From: Dipylidium caninum
Lineage: Eukaryota > Platyhelminthes > Cestoda > Cyclophyllidea > Dipylidiidae
NCBI GenBank assembly: GCA_017562135.1
Contig: QEYB01001208.1
Coordinates: 992,001 to 1,056,000 of the forward strand
Reading direction: 5' to 3'
DNA length: 64,000 nt
Shown: positions 26,501 through 38,500 of the stretch, piece after piece
Numbering within the stretch: the stretch's first letter is position 1
How the letters are laid out: every line of letters starts with the position of its first letter
Notes under the pieces: model-generated
What the model saw: the letters and a program-made list of their open reading frames with translations, nothing else
What the model was told of the DNA's origin: nothing
Databases searched by the model: none
Translations under genes and position numbers: made by a program

Positions 26501-29500
26501 CAACCGCATATCACTGGTGGAAATTTGGCTTCACAGGTTATTCACTACTCTTCCGAATCAAGCATCTGACAAGTTTCTCATTTATGTCATTTGTGTGAAG
26601 CTAAGCTCCATAATCTGCTGGTTTCAGGTGTCAGAAGGGGAGGACTCCGCTGCACTGGGCGGCACAGGCAGGGTGCCTCGAGACGTGCAAGATCATACTC
26701 GGTGAATACCCACGCACCATTGATGCACGCGACTTCCGCGGGGTAGGCTGTTCCGCAGTGAAGCCTTTGCCTCCCTTTGAGATAGAAAATTTGTACTCAT
26801 ACAATTGTGGATGAACAAACATACGAAGTGGCTCCCTAATATTTCTTCTCGGAGACTTAAGCAAAAATTTGTTTTATACATTTTTTACTAAAAAGTATTA
26901 CTTATGAAAGTGTGATTGAGCACCATGACATTTATAACCTACCTACTACGACTAGTAGACGAGAATTAAAGATTTTGGAGTTTATTTCCTGATATTATTT
27001 GCTTCTGTGGTCAAAAATGAGCGACATAGTAAAGAGTAGGAAGACGACCCTTAACAAGTCGGTTTTGCTGGAGGAAGGTCATGCCTCGCACGCGCCAGCG
27101 GCCTACCAACCTCCTTTAGCAGAGACGCAGCTCTGATGGGCTCCTGCATTGCGGCTTACCGCCTTTGGGGTTGAGTGTAGACAGCAGCAACTCGTCCTCG
27201 ATAGAATTGAGGCCAATTGTATGTTTTAGATCCTCCTAGGCGAATTCATTTGACTGATCTTACGTAGTCCCCCCTTTATACTGCACACTTAAATCCTCAG
27301 CAATAACTTATGAAAATCGGAATGTAACAAACTGGATGCCCTATTATTACTTCTAAGGTCTTCGTCAATATGCTATCTAACTAGATTTGTTTTCAGATAT
27401 GGTTTTTATCTTCCTCCATGGCGATTCCAACGATGTCGAATTATACTTGCTACACACGTCTCTGTGCGACTTTTGCCAACTCAGCGTCTTTTCCCCGCAT
27501 GCCTGTCAAGCGAAGATGCTTTGATCACATGTCCTAAGCAGAATGGAATGGAAAAAAATATATGATAACCATGGTGATATCTGTTTTTAGATGACGGCGC
27601 TCCACTACGCGGCTCAAAATGATCACCACAATGTGGTTACTTATCTGATGGATAGCGGGGCGAGGTTCCTCCAGGACGGAATGGGAGTTTACTTCACCTC
27701 TCTCGCCTTCCGAAAGGAAAATGTCAATGTTGCCCGCGCCATTGTCTATAACAAGAGGCTAGTCAATTTTTTGAGTACACGGGAAAAGCAGCAAAATAAG
27801 TAAAAGAGTCCACGAGAAGGTTTTCTTGCTCATATGTGTCCCGCTGGGTCTTAAATGAATAGTCAACACATTCCCGGCGCCATTAGAATTGTTAGTTAGA
27901 AGTCAATTTATTCAGTAGCGGATAGGCCTATATAATCTCACCAATACTCAGTGCTAGTATTACTAAGTCAAATGGCTAATCTCATTACAAACCCCCTCTA
28001 CTTAAATCACATCAGCAATCTGATTTATGGAGAGGACGACCCCTACTTCAGGCAGTGACGGACACGAGTGTGAGGATACACTGGCATGAGTGTCACTAAA
28101 GGTGATAAAGCGAAGTCGTTTTTCCTTAACTCGAGAGTACTTGAAATTTGCCCACATTCATTGGTGAATTGTTATACCCGCAGATGGAATGAGATTATAG
28201 AACTCCTGAACCACACGGACCAGTGCCCCGTGGAGCAGGTGATCCGCGAAATCCCCAGTCTATGTCCGGTACGTGTTCAGTGCGGTTGGCATGACCTTCA
28301 TGTCCCCATCGCGTAAACCCGAATACCGCTTTGTCTTCAGGTCATCATGAACCGGTACATAAAAGAAGAAGGCAACCCACCGAAGACGGACTACGAAGTA
28401 CGATCGTCGTTAAGCCTAGTATTCCTTCGACCAAAATGCATGGCCTGTAAATGTTCCACTTTTCCGCGTAGGTCACGTACGACTTCTCTGTTCTCCAACC
28501 AAAAGCCGCGGTGCTCGACAGGACTCACCACTCACCATTGTATTTACTGAAGGTAAAATATATTTGAGTAAATAAGATGCACGATTACCTCCGATGCAGA
28601 CTTCGAATTAAGGCAACTTTCCTAACAGGTTATGATTTCCCTCCGACGAAACGAACTGATTGTCCACCCACTCTGCCTTGCTTTACTTCGATGCAAATGG
28701 TAAGGGGTTTCGCAGCACAGTTATCTTATCCTCTGCTTTATTCCTACCCTAGAATGGGAAGGAAAGAACGAGGACGTACGCATACGTGAGAATGGATTCG
28801 GCGTCTGAAATAATTGTAGCCTTGCATAACTAGTCTCCGTTTATCACACCCATTCTTTTGTCCTAGCTAAAATGCGGAACATTTGGCTTTTGCCCGTTTG
28901 AAGGAACACATCCGAGTGGTGTGTGGCGACCAGTGTAACCCAACATAGTAGAATGCATTGTCCAGAGCTCCGGTGTCCACCTTACTAGGGGCGGCGTAAG
29001 GCGAGACCACAGAGGCATTTCCCGCAAACCTCATCGCTTCTTGCCTTCTACCTATAGGAGACGGTATGGCCTATGGGCCCACTGCATCAGTGCCGGGTTC
29101 TACATTAATTTTCTTGTGTGTCTAACTTTTCTCGTGCTCGACCACGAACCCTTTCGGCATACGTCCAAGAACTTGGTTAATGAGACCTGCTACGATCTGG
29201 TAAGTCATGCAGAAGTTTACGGCACATGCGTTTTCATCAGTGATGAGACTTTGGCATTCTTACATTACGAAAGTAAATTGTCGCAAACAGAGGCAAAGAT
29301 GCTGTTGGAAACAGACAATTCATAATTGATACCCAAGAGGGTGTAGAGAAAAAATTTATGATTCGGTGTAGGGTGAGCGAAGGAAGTGTATGTGGACTGA
29401 CTTCAGAATAAACAATTGGTTGCTATCCACTACCACTTTCAAAATTCCCGATAAGTGAGGGAGATAAGGCGATGTTACATCCGCAGGCGGCTCCAAGGGG

Positions 29501-32500
29501 ACTTTAGGAGTCCTGGAGATGCAATTAAGGTGATTATATTGCAGCGTTACCAAAGAGACCATGGCATGGTTTAGGTCGGTTGATGGAGACAGGCACCGAC
29601 CATTGCATGCCAGAACAATCAGGGCTGCATAATTCAAGAGGCCCACAGTAGACTAGCAGAACGTGGTCCTAGACTCAATGCCATTTGATGACTAGCTGCG
29701 ACTGTGATGCAGGTCTCCTATCCTTCTCTCTGCGTGAATGAACTGGTTCGTTTCGAGCTCAAGGCTTCACCGGGTGGGCATTTACCCAACCACGTAATAT
29801 TTTTCGACATCCTCCGTGGTAACCATCATTGTGCAAGGAGTCTAGTCCAACCAGAACACCTCGACTTTTCCTTTTTCTAGGTGTTTGAAACAGGGAAGAG
29901 ACTCCAGCTGCAAGAAATTTTGAGCTATGGCATCGCTTTCACGTCCGCGATATGCATGGTACAGAGTATGTTTCTCATATTCACTGAAGTAAGTGAATTC
30001 GGAGTGATACTTTGCGAGGCTCCATGTACGCGCCTTTTCCGTTGCATGGGGAGGAACCGTAAAAGTTCCCAATGGTAAATTAAACAAAAACCAGAATCTA
30101 GCAGTATAGGCACCGAAAGTCATCATTCCCCGTGGGCGACCAGCAGTCTCGCATGAAAGTACAGAGTCACCTTCTCCCACATCCTGGTCAGGGGAAGGAT
30201 GATTGTCACATTGGCTGCCAAGGCTAACATACGCACCTCTTTGATCTTTACGCCCTTGATGGTGAGCTCCGGGAAGTGGGGCGGGCTGGAATCAGGCAGA
30301 CCCGCTTGAGTGTTACGTACACGAGAATTTGGTAATGAAAGTTGTCACTTAAACAGTTTGCGAATTATCTCCCTTTTCATACTTCCAAAATGAGTTGCCT
30401 TTCGAAATTATCATTCCATAACCTGATCAAAATAAGTAGGGGTGTGTGCTGCGGACCCATTTGGACTGAAAAGACCATTTTATGGTAGGACAACTTCTTC
30501 CCCTAAGTTGCTTTCCTCATTCTCCAAAATCGTCCTCAAAATTATCGCACCATGATAGGGTCTGAACTGCTTCAAGAATCTCATCAACTTCTTCTCTCTG
30601 AGCGTATTCGCGGTGTCTTTGACGTACGCTGCAATGTCGTTGCGCAAGGCCACCGACCACCACTTCGTAGAACTCGGGGCGGTCGCGCTCTTCCTCGCCT
30701 GGAGTTACTTCGTCATCCACCTCATGCAGTAACGCTTTCACTACATAATACTTTTTAGTAGAATTGTTGAGTAAAAAACATTAAATCACTTATCGGCATC
30801 GTCTGTGGAGCATTGTAGACAATATTCCAATGATAACGTTTAAAAGAGGCCTAATAATTGGTTAGCCGCACCGCCATTCCATGCATCGCTCAAGTTGACA
30901 CGGGTGCATGTGTTTGGCACATTCAGAAGTGGAATCAGGGCGCCAGCGTCGTTAGTTTGATCCGCGGAGTGGACCTTGAACGCGCCGCTCGAGCCAAAGG
31001 GATGAGGTTTGAACGAAGGGGGACTCGACTACGACAAGCGCCTGGGAGGCGACAATGAAGCGGCCACTAGAAGATGTGGACATACTCAAATCAAATTTTT
31101 CTTTTCCCATTAGTATGTGGTAACGCAGGACGCGTCAAAATAGGCACCCATCCACTGACTTACAGTAATTTGTTATCCCTTCGCGTCTACGATTCGGGAT
31201 TGGTTGCACGATGGAGCTATCAAGAGCGCTTAAGACAGGCATAAAATCCCTGAAATGGTGAAATTACATGGGAGTTCGAGTGCTCTCCAGAACTAGGCTT
31301 AAAAATTAAATGACGGCGCTACTAAAATAGCCTGTCTACTCAGCAATGAGCGAACTAATCTGCTTACGTAGAGTAAACTGGTGAACACGTTTTAATTATA
31401 CTCTCACCTAAATGATTTTTCATATTTCTTAGCTTCAGAATAGTTGGAATCTTTGTACTGATGCTTTTCCAAGTGGCTAAAACTCTGGCGAGGTCTGCCG
31501 TGGTTGTCACTATCGTTATGGTCTCCTGCGCGCTGCCCTTCCATGTGCTCTTCAAATTGCCCGACAGCGAAGTGAGTTGCCAGGCGTTTTAGTTGGGCGT
31601 CTAGCACGAGCTCCTCACGACTCCTTGAGGCTTTGCACATGCAGTAATAGCCAATTAGGCAGGTGAAGAAATGGGAATTGTAAGGGAGAACTTTTACCGG
31701 AACGTCCTCATGGGACGACGGATAATTGATATGATAAGACTACACACACACGATAATAGCTTTAAGTCGGATAAACAACAAAGTTTGGTGAATGGCATAA
31801 TAAACGCCTCTCAGGAAAAGATGCATCATGCAAGCAAACTTGCTCGCCAGTAAATCCCACGGATTTGTTAGGAAGTCTTTCATTTGGACTTAGTAGACGC
31901 ACCCACTGCGAAATGAAGGCGGCCAGCAGTCAAATTGCCAAGAGGAACATTAGCGCTTGGCCGACATTTTCATACAAACCCGTGTGAGCGTTTGAAGCTC
32001 TGCGGACAGGTATATAGGCAGGATGATGAAATTTTTAGATTTCGTGTTGTGCTTTTTGCACGGTTTGTTGACTTGCTGGCACCTGCCTCCTTTTAGGTGG
32101 TGAGCGAGGTGCCAGAGTACGAGAGGAGGCTACTGGCGTACTGCTTCCCCGCCTTCGACTACATCTTCAATAGTGGGACTAATGGCACCGATCCGATGGC
32201 AATAACGCCGACCTTGAGGGCGTTTCAAACACCTCACCTGGCAATCCTCAACATTCTGTCCATGTCACTTGGCGACTTCAACTTCGTTGATAGCATCGTC
32301 GAACCGCTCACCGACAATAATCCCCTCACTATGCACTTTCCCGAGGTCACCCTCGTGATTTTTGTCATCTTTCTCCTTTTCGCGCCCATGAGTCTCACTA
32401 ACCTCCTCGTAAGTTCCTTGCTGAAGATTTTTGACCTCCCCTCGGGGAGGTCTTTCCTTACAACGCCTAAATCGCCTCGCTGCTTGTGGTGCAGTGAGAC

Positions 32501-35500
32501 TGTTGGGTCATGAGCGACCGCAAAGTCTGACTAGGACGAAAAATATTTTTGTGGTTATTGAAAAACAGGACCAAATTTTGCAAGGCCTAATGAAGGCACC
32601 ACTCATCTGGGCGTTGCGATCCCAGCTAATTATAGAGCGGTGGTTGAACAAAGATAGGTGTGGTTGCAATATGTGGATTTTCTTTATGGTAAAGACGTGT
32701 GCGCTGCAAAAAATAAACGGCCAAATGCCCTAGGAACCACTCAAATTATTGGAAGGAGTTGTAACTCAGCGTTGTGCAAATATTTTGCAATCCTCCAGCC
32801 CTTATTAGTGAATAATTACAGGAACATGATGTATGCGGTAGCTGGTAACTAAAAACCCAACAGTAATATGCCATAAGTAAGGCGGGTAGGTACTGCCCTT
32901 CCTGGCGAGCCGACGCACATTGTTGAGTGGAATAACGCATCTGATTTCCAGAAAATCGACACATTGCAAGCCAAAATTCCTGCATCCAGAGAGTTAAACA
33001 TACTTTCTCCGAGATAACTCGAGTTCCTGAAATAGTTCTACTATAATAATAATAATCTAACGCCCTGGACACGTAAACAATACGAAGTGCCTCCTTATGG
33101 CGCCTCGACTACTTTTACAGCACCCTGAGTGCCTTACGAGGGTCTTTTACTCTCATCTTAGACAAAACCATGTTCGATCACAGGGCAGGCGGAGGATAAA
33201 CTGACGGATGCGCAAAAAATGGAAAAACACACATTCGATTGCATAGATGTCACACTCAACACCTCAGTATGAAGACGACTTTGGTTTATAGGTGGGTCTG
33301 GCGGTGGGCGACATCGATACGGTGCGGAAACAGGCGGCTATTCGCTTGCTTTCGCAGACAGTCGACTGGCACGACCGCATCGAGGCGATAGTCCCTCGCA
33401 GGGTCTACCGCCTCATTGCATCGTCTTCGTGGACCTCAAAATGCAGCACGGACTCGCCTTCCGCGGTCTGTAAATGGTCAACATCGCTGACCGCCTTCAA
33501 CACATCCTCCACACTAAGTCATCATTTTATAAATCCCATCTGAAATCTTCCTCCTAAGCGTAATCTCATACCCACTGCCTGAAAGTGAGTTTTGGGTAGA
33601 GTGAGTGGAGGAGAGAGAGGGAGTAGCCACAAACTACATACCGCAAAAACCGCAATTCACTCCCATCGAGACGCTGACGTGGGAGTGTCCTCCCCAAAGG
33701 GCACATTTTCTCTTCACACGCGCCCTTCTTCTGTATATCTGAGGAGGGTGCCACAAAAGTTGTCGGAACGTGCTTTACAACTTTGGATATAACATCATCG
33801 AAAATAACCTCATTTACAGGCGATGATTTCTAATAGATTATTAAAACATGAATGCTTACTGGCAAAACAGCTATGCTGTTGAAGCCACATGTGTTTTACT
33901 CAAAAGATACCCAAAGTTATAACAACAAGCCAACGCGTCGTATAGATTCTTGGGCCTTCCGATGAGCACAATTCGTACCAACTTTTAGAATATCGGGAAA
34001 TTAAGGCGCCGAATTTTTTCAAAACCGTTTGAAGAGACTAGCAATATCATTTAATAAATTGACCTTTACATCGCCTCACTCCATGCGGAGGAGTTTTTCG
34101 CCCCTAATCTCGTTCTATAGGCAAGTGCGATTAATCTCAGCAAGTTACTTTGATGTACTTCTGAGTGATGAATGTATATTTTTGGAGAGGTGTGCATAAG
34201 CTACACCCAAAGACATAGAGGAGAGCAATATTCTTGGTGCCACAGTTATCATGACCCTCTGATCCACTTCAAGTCACCAATGAGGTGAACCATTACAGAG
34301 TGTCTTTTCCCTCAAAACCCATTATTTCGCAAAGGAAACTTGTCCAAGAGCCAAGGAACTGAAACGTCCTCAATTAATAAAGTCTTGCTCAAATTTAGTT
34401 GGATCTTGACCAGGAGAAAAAAAATATGGATAGGACCAATGAAACTTCCGACCTCTCGATGCTCAAGTGGGTTTGTAGGCTTCATGTATGCTTTAAGTAT
34501 AACCCTCACAACTGAGACATTTCCAAACAAAATCAGAGTTATTTATTTAGCTTGACGGATTTGCGGTGTCAGTTGGAGCACCAAAACAAGGAAATTAAGG
34601 AGCTAGTGGCAATTTTACGCAGACAGACTGGCTCGGGTGAGTGTCACAAAACTGTTACTTACAAACTTTAAGTAATATCAAAACCGTATTGAAATGTCGT
34701 TCTATAGAAATATATGGTGATTAAAGCGAACTGGTTATATCGGTGCCATACACAAGGAACCGTAGCAGCTCCAAATAGTTAATCATGTCTCTGTTGGTTA
34801 GTTAATGTTAAGCATCTCCGAGATTTCATAGTAAATTCTTTTAGCTAACTTCAGTTGATCATTAGGCCTTCTTAGTAATAAATGTGATATTTTTGATAAT
34901 TTTCCTTTTAATACCTTCCCTAGGTGGGGTTGACTTATACAATGAAGAAAAGAAATGAAGAAACAGCTTCACATTAATTTCTCCTCTTGACAACCATTTG
35001 AGTTTTGGTCTCTGGCCGCCTCCTGCCAAACGAATTACACCTCCAACATGAAATACTTGGAAAACATTTAAAATATTCACCGATGAAGAGACTGGTAAAC
35101 TGTCAACTTCCTTGGACCTCCCCCCAAACATCATACTGCTTCTGTTTCGAGCACCACTTACCAGAGTTGCGTCCTAATGCAAGTTGTGAAAGCATAAGTA
35201 AATGTCGAATAGTTTTTTTCCCAGAAATGTCGGAAAGACATATGTCAGCTCCCCATTATTGTCTAATCCATTGCACTCGCCCGGACCCGGCAAAGGCCAA
35301 CGTGGGACCCTCGTACATTCCAACGCCGAAACGCCGTACCGCGGACGGTAATGTGTGGCGATAAGCAGGAGGGGCACCTACTAAGTATAGTATGGGTGCC
35401 TCTGCAAAAATAAGCTCGGCTCCATGCATTGTGCGATCTAATTAGTCAAATATACTTTGATGTTCCAAGAAATACTGGGTGGCAACCGTAAAACGGCTAA

Positions 35501-35563
35501 TAAACAAGTTCCCAATATTACGGTTCTTTAGGCATTACAGGTGGGAAAAATTGGCTGGAGTAG
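20566..35563 (+). CDS. TRPA1: TRPA1-like ankyrin/TRP cation channel
   Basis: Exons, all phase-compatible: 20566-20616, 20811-20967, 21582-21757, 22197-22352, 22878-23141, 24234-24461, 25109-25312, 25699-26039, 26628-26742, 27591-27757, 28184-28268, 28341-28397, 28472-28552, 28629-28699, 29058-29199, 29881-29988, 30559-30728, 31433-31571, 32097-32408, 33292 to about 33428 (3' end unresolved), 34551-34636 and 35541-35563 (TAG). The first 19 exons encode 1008 aa; the total is near 1090, against about 1119 in human. Ankyrin repeats fill residues about 30-600 (for example GHTPLHLAAMYNHAEL, KGRTPLHWAAQAG). S1 lies near 725-748, S2 778-801, S3 806-830, S4 837-858, S5 878-901, the pore motif SLGD at 961-964 and S6 988-1008, followed by VGLAVGD. 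A coiled-coil-like helix (LEHQNKEIKELVAIL) precedes the end. It should form a plasma-membrane tetramer passing Ca2+ and Na+ in sensory cells. The start ATG at 20566 is chosen; an in-frame ATG at 20476 is the alternative. The donor at 27758 is GC. Confidence 0.9.
20677..20692. repeat. (TA)n microsatellite
   Basis: Alternating T and A in the first intron of the TRPA1-like gene. Length polymorphism is likely. Confidence 0.85.
24633..24654 (+). repeat. 11-bp tandem duplication
   Basis: CAGTTGACTGT is repeated twice, head to tail and without mismatch, in a TRPA1 intron. Confidence 0.7.
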
Positions 35564-38500
35564 GATGCGTGAACATTTGATCAAATCGTACATTTTGCGA
35601 TGCCGCATTTCATGCTGGCCTGTTTGCATGCCATTTCGGCCGTTCAACCCCCGACTGTATCGTCTAGCGGGCACACCGTCAAAGTCCTCGCCGGCTGCAT
35701 TTGCGCCAGGATGGTTTGCCCGGCCTACTGAGGCGGGAGGGAAATGTAGTGCCAAACATTGTAACCGCAGAGACTCTCCGTTTTAAATTCTTTTATATTC
35801 TGCGTCACATTGTGATGAGACGAGGCTTGAGAAAGAACTTTCACGAATGCCCTCGGCGTGGCCTCAACGAAATTTTGACTTCAGAATTCAGGGTATATTG
35901 TCGAAACGCGCCAGACTTCCGACAGAGGATGCAATGCAAGAACCTCAGTTATATAGCATCTGACTGGACCACAGAAGCACCTCGAAAGGTAGTCGTTTGT
36001 CCATAATCAGTGGCGCACCGCCTCAACCATGCTGCTTTGAACGCAGATGACGCTGCAGGTGGGACGCATTGGGGTCGCTGCCTTTTCACCTGCGTGTGTC
36101 GAAATATGCACGGGTAAAGTGGACTGACACACTTTGCCCACGAGAACGCGGGAACCTCGAAATAATGACATTTGGGTCCTCCCGCGACTGGAATAAGCGT
36201 TGTCCTGAATATGCGGCCAAACGCAGGTCTGAGCGCCGCCCACCAAGACGCAGATAATCGCTCCGGCGGAGGCAAGTCGAGAACGGCATCCAATCCACAG
36301 GATTCACATCCATGTAACCAGAATGTGCGGGGCGGTTTATCTCTTTGCAAATGAAATTTAGCACTTACATTTGAGTCTTGAGGGTTCAAAATGGCGCAGT
36401 GCGGTGCCCGAAATACTTTGAGCAGTTATGAGTAAAAGTAATTGAGTTGGAGGCCTGCCAGATCCCTCACAGGTGGGGCGGCATGTCTTTCATCAGAACT
36501 CGGCTTAGAGGTCTGAAGTATTCTACTACTAAAATTTCGCGCTCATTTTCTTCAATTTCTCACGGCAACGTGGGAAATATTATAATGTTCAAAGATCCTC
36601 ATCACCTTTGAAAATTCCTTCGTTCCACTCATCTTGAAATACGAAACTTATAGTGATTTCTTTGGATGATTAAGAGGCTAGTCGAAAGCCTGCGGTCCAA
36701 TGAAACTCTCCGTCAACCGGGGAACATATCGTAACAGCAAGACGATGTTGGATCAGGAGTGGAGAGGAAAACGGTTGAGGTAAACTGGGCTTGACTAATG
36801 AGGTGGGCTCGGCGACTGTTAAGTGCTTTTTAGGTGCGAAACAGGCCATTCAGTAGAGGGACTCAGACTCATGTAACGACGGGCCGTAGTTGCTGACAGA
36901 CGAAATGTAGCGAAAGGAGTCAATGGATGAAGGCGTCCGGGCTCTCGGACTTGCTGTCTTTGGCTGAGCATGCTGATTTTTACGCGCCGCTGGGTGCCCC
37001 CATTCAACTGTAACCTTGTGTAGAACCAGTGGAAAACATTTTGGAAAATAAAATATTCACATGAAATTGTTTGTCCAATTCAATTTTTACCATTTAAAAC
37101 CGTTTAAGTTAACCTTGCGCTGTAAGAGGCATATGGGGATGAATAATAATAAGTTACCGTGGCTTAACCATCGTTCTTTACATTCATTTGATCGCTGGAT
37201 TTTGTCAATTCCGATGCCGCGACAGCTAATATTCCCGCTGCACGGGTGGAGGCTTCAAGACCTGTTCGCTTTAGAGGCAACGACATGATGCATTGGACGG
37301 GAGGCAGGTAACGCATCGCTTTACCTCTCAGTGAGGAGAACGGCCTCCCTTCCTCGACTGCGTGCGAGTCTGCTGCTCCACTGAGTTTGGTTCCCGAGTG
37401 CAAGGCTACCGGATTGACGAATACTACTCCCTGAATATGGTGAAGGAAGGTCACAGGCTGTGTGCTGCGCTACTAGTTGTTTCAGTGTTGATGCAGCTTG
37501 CAGCTTATACGAACGAAATTGCGCCCTGCAGGTTGGCAACAATCCTCGATCCCGATAATAATTGTTTCTTTCTGAACAATTATTAACTTAGGCAGAAGCG
37601 AGTGATTCAATAATGGTCACAGCGGATTCGTCACTCCAGTCTACCGGCCAAATTCCTCTAGCTTTTGTCTACGCTGACCCTGACGGTTAACATGACGGTG
37701 ACATGACACTATAACAATAGGCAGTCTCTGGGGGGAGTTAAAGGTATTCCACGAAACACATAACAATACGAATCACCGAGAAGACAAAAGCCGTCATAAC
37801 TATTGCGTTCTGCTATAAACTAGCCTGTGTCCATTATTAGGAATTACATTTTTCTCCACTGACTGCTGCCGTTATCGCAGTGAAAGCACAAGAGTTGGGG
37901 AGGAGAAGTTAAACGAATGTGGCATGGGTGAAGGCAGTGTCGTGTCTGTTGCGTGACCGCCTCTCGCATCGTAAATTCTCCGGCCTGATGAATGCGACGT
38001 CCATCAAACCGGCCAATCGATTAGCTGGGAGTGATTAAGAATTCAAGAGAAGGCCGGGCAACAAGCTGAGCGGAGCGGAGCAGAGCAGCGCTGCGACTCC
38101 ACGAAGATGGCTGTGAAGGTCTTGCACCTCCTCCTCACGTGACGTTGTTCAGGCTCACCCTCCGCCTCATTATTAATAGACCCGCCGTCGTTTTCAGCGT
38201 TTTTCCTCATGAGAGGCGATTCCTTAGTGGGTGCAGCGCAAAAAGTGTACGAGAAGCTAGGTTAATAGCTAATACTCGGATGTTGTAATGCTGCAAATGT
38301 CAAAGAAACTGATTAACGACCTCCAATCGCGGGAGCTTAAGTTGCGCGGGGATTTTGCTTTTAAAACCTAATGTAATTCAGTTGGAGCCTGATCTGGACG
38401 GTGAAAAAGGGAATATTGACTACCAGTGTGCCAACCTACGCGCTGAATGGTGAGTTTAGCAAAGAAATAGTTTTGTGGTCTGCTATGATGTAGGCTTTGA

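Noticed and set aside
35949..36389. 146-codon minus-strand frame as a gene
   Set aside because: Frames on the other strand and in other phases are equally open. GC bias explains this, and there is no domain or splice structure.
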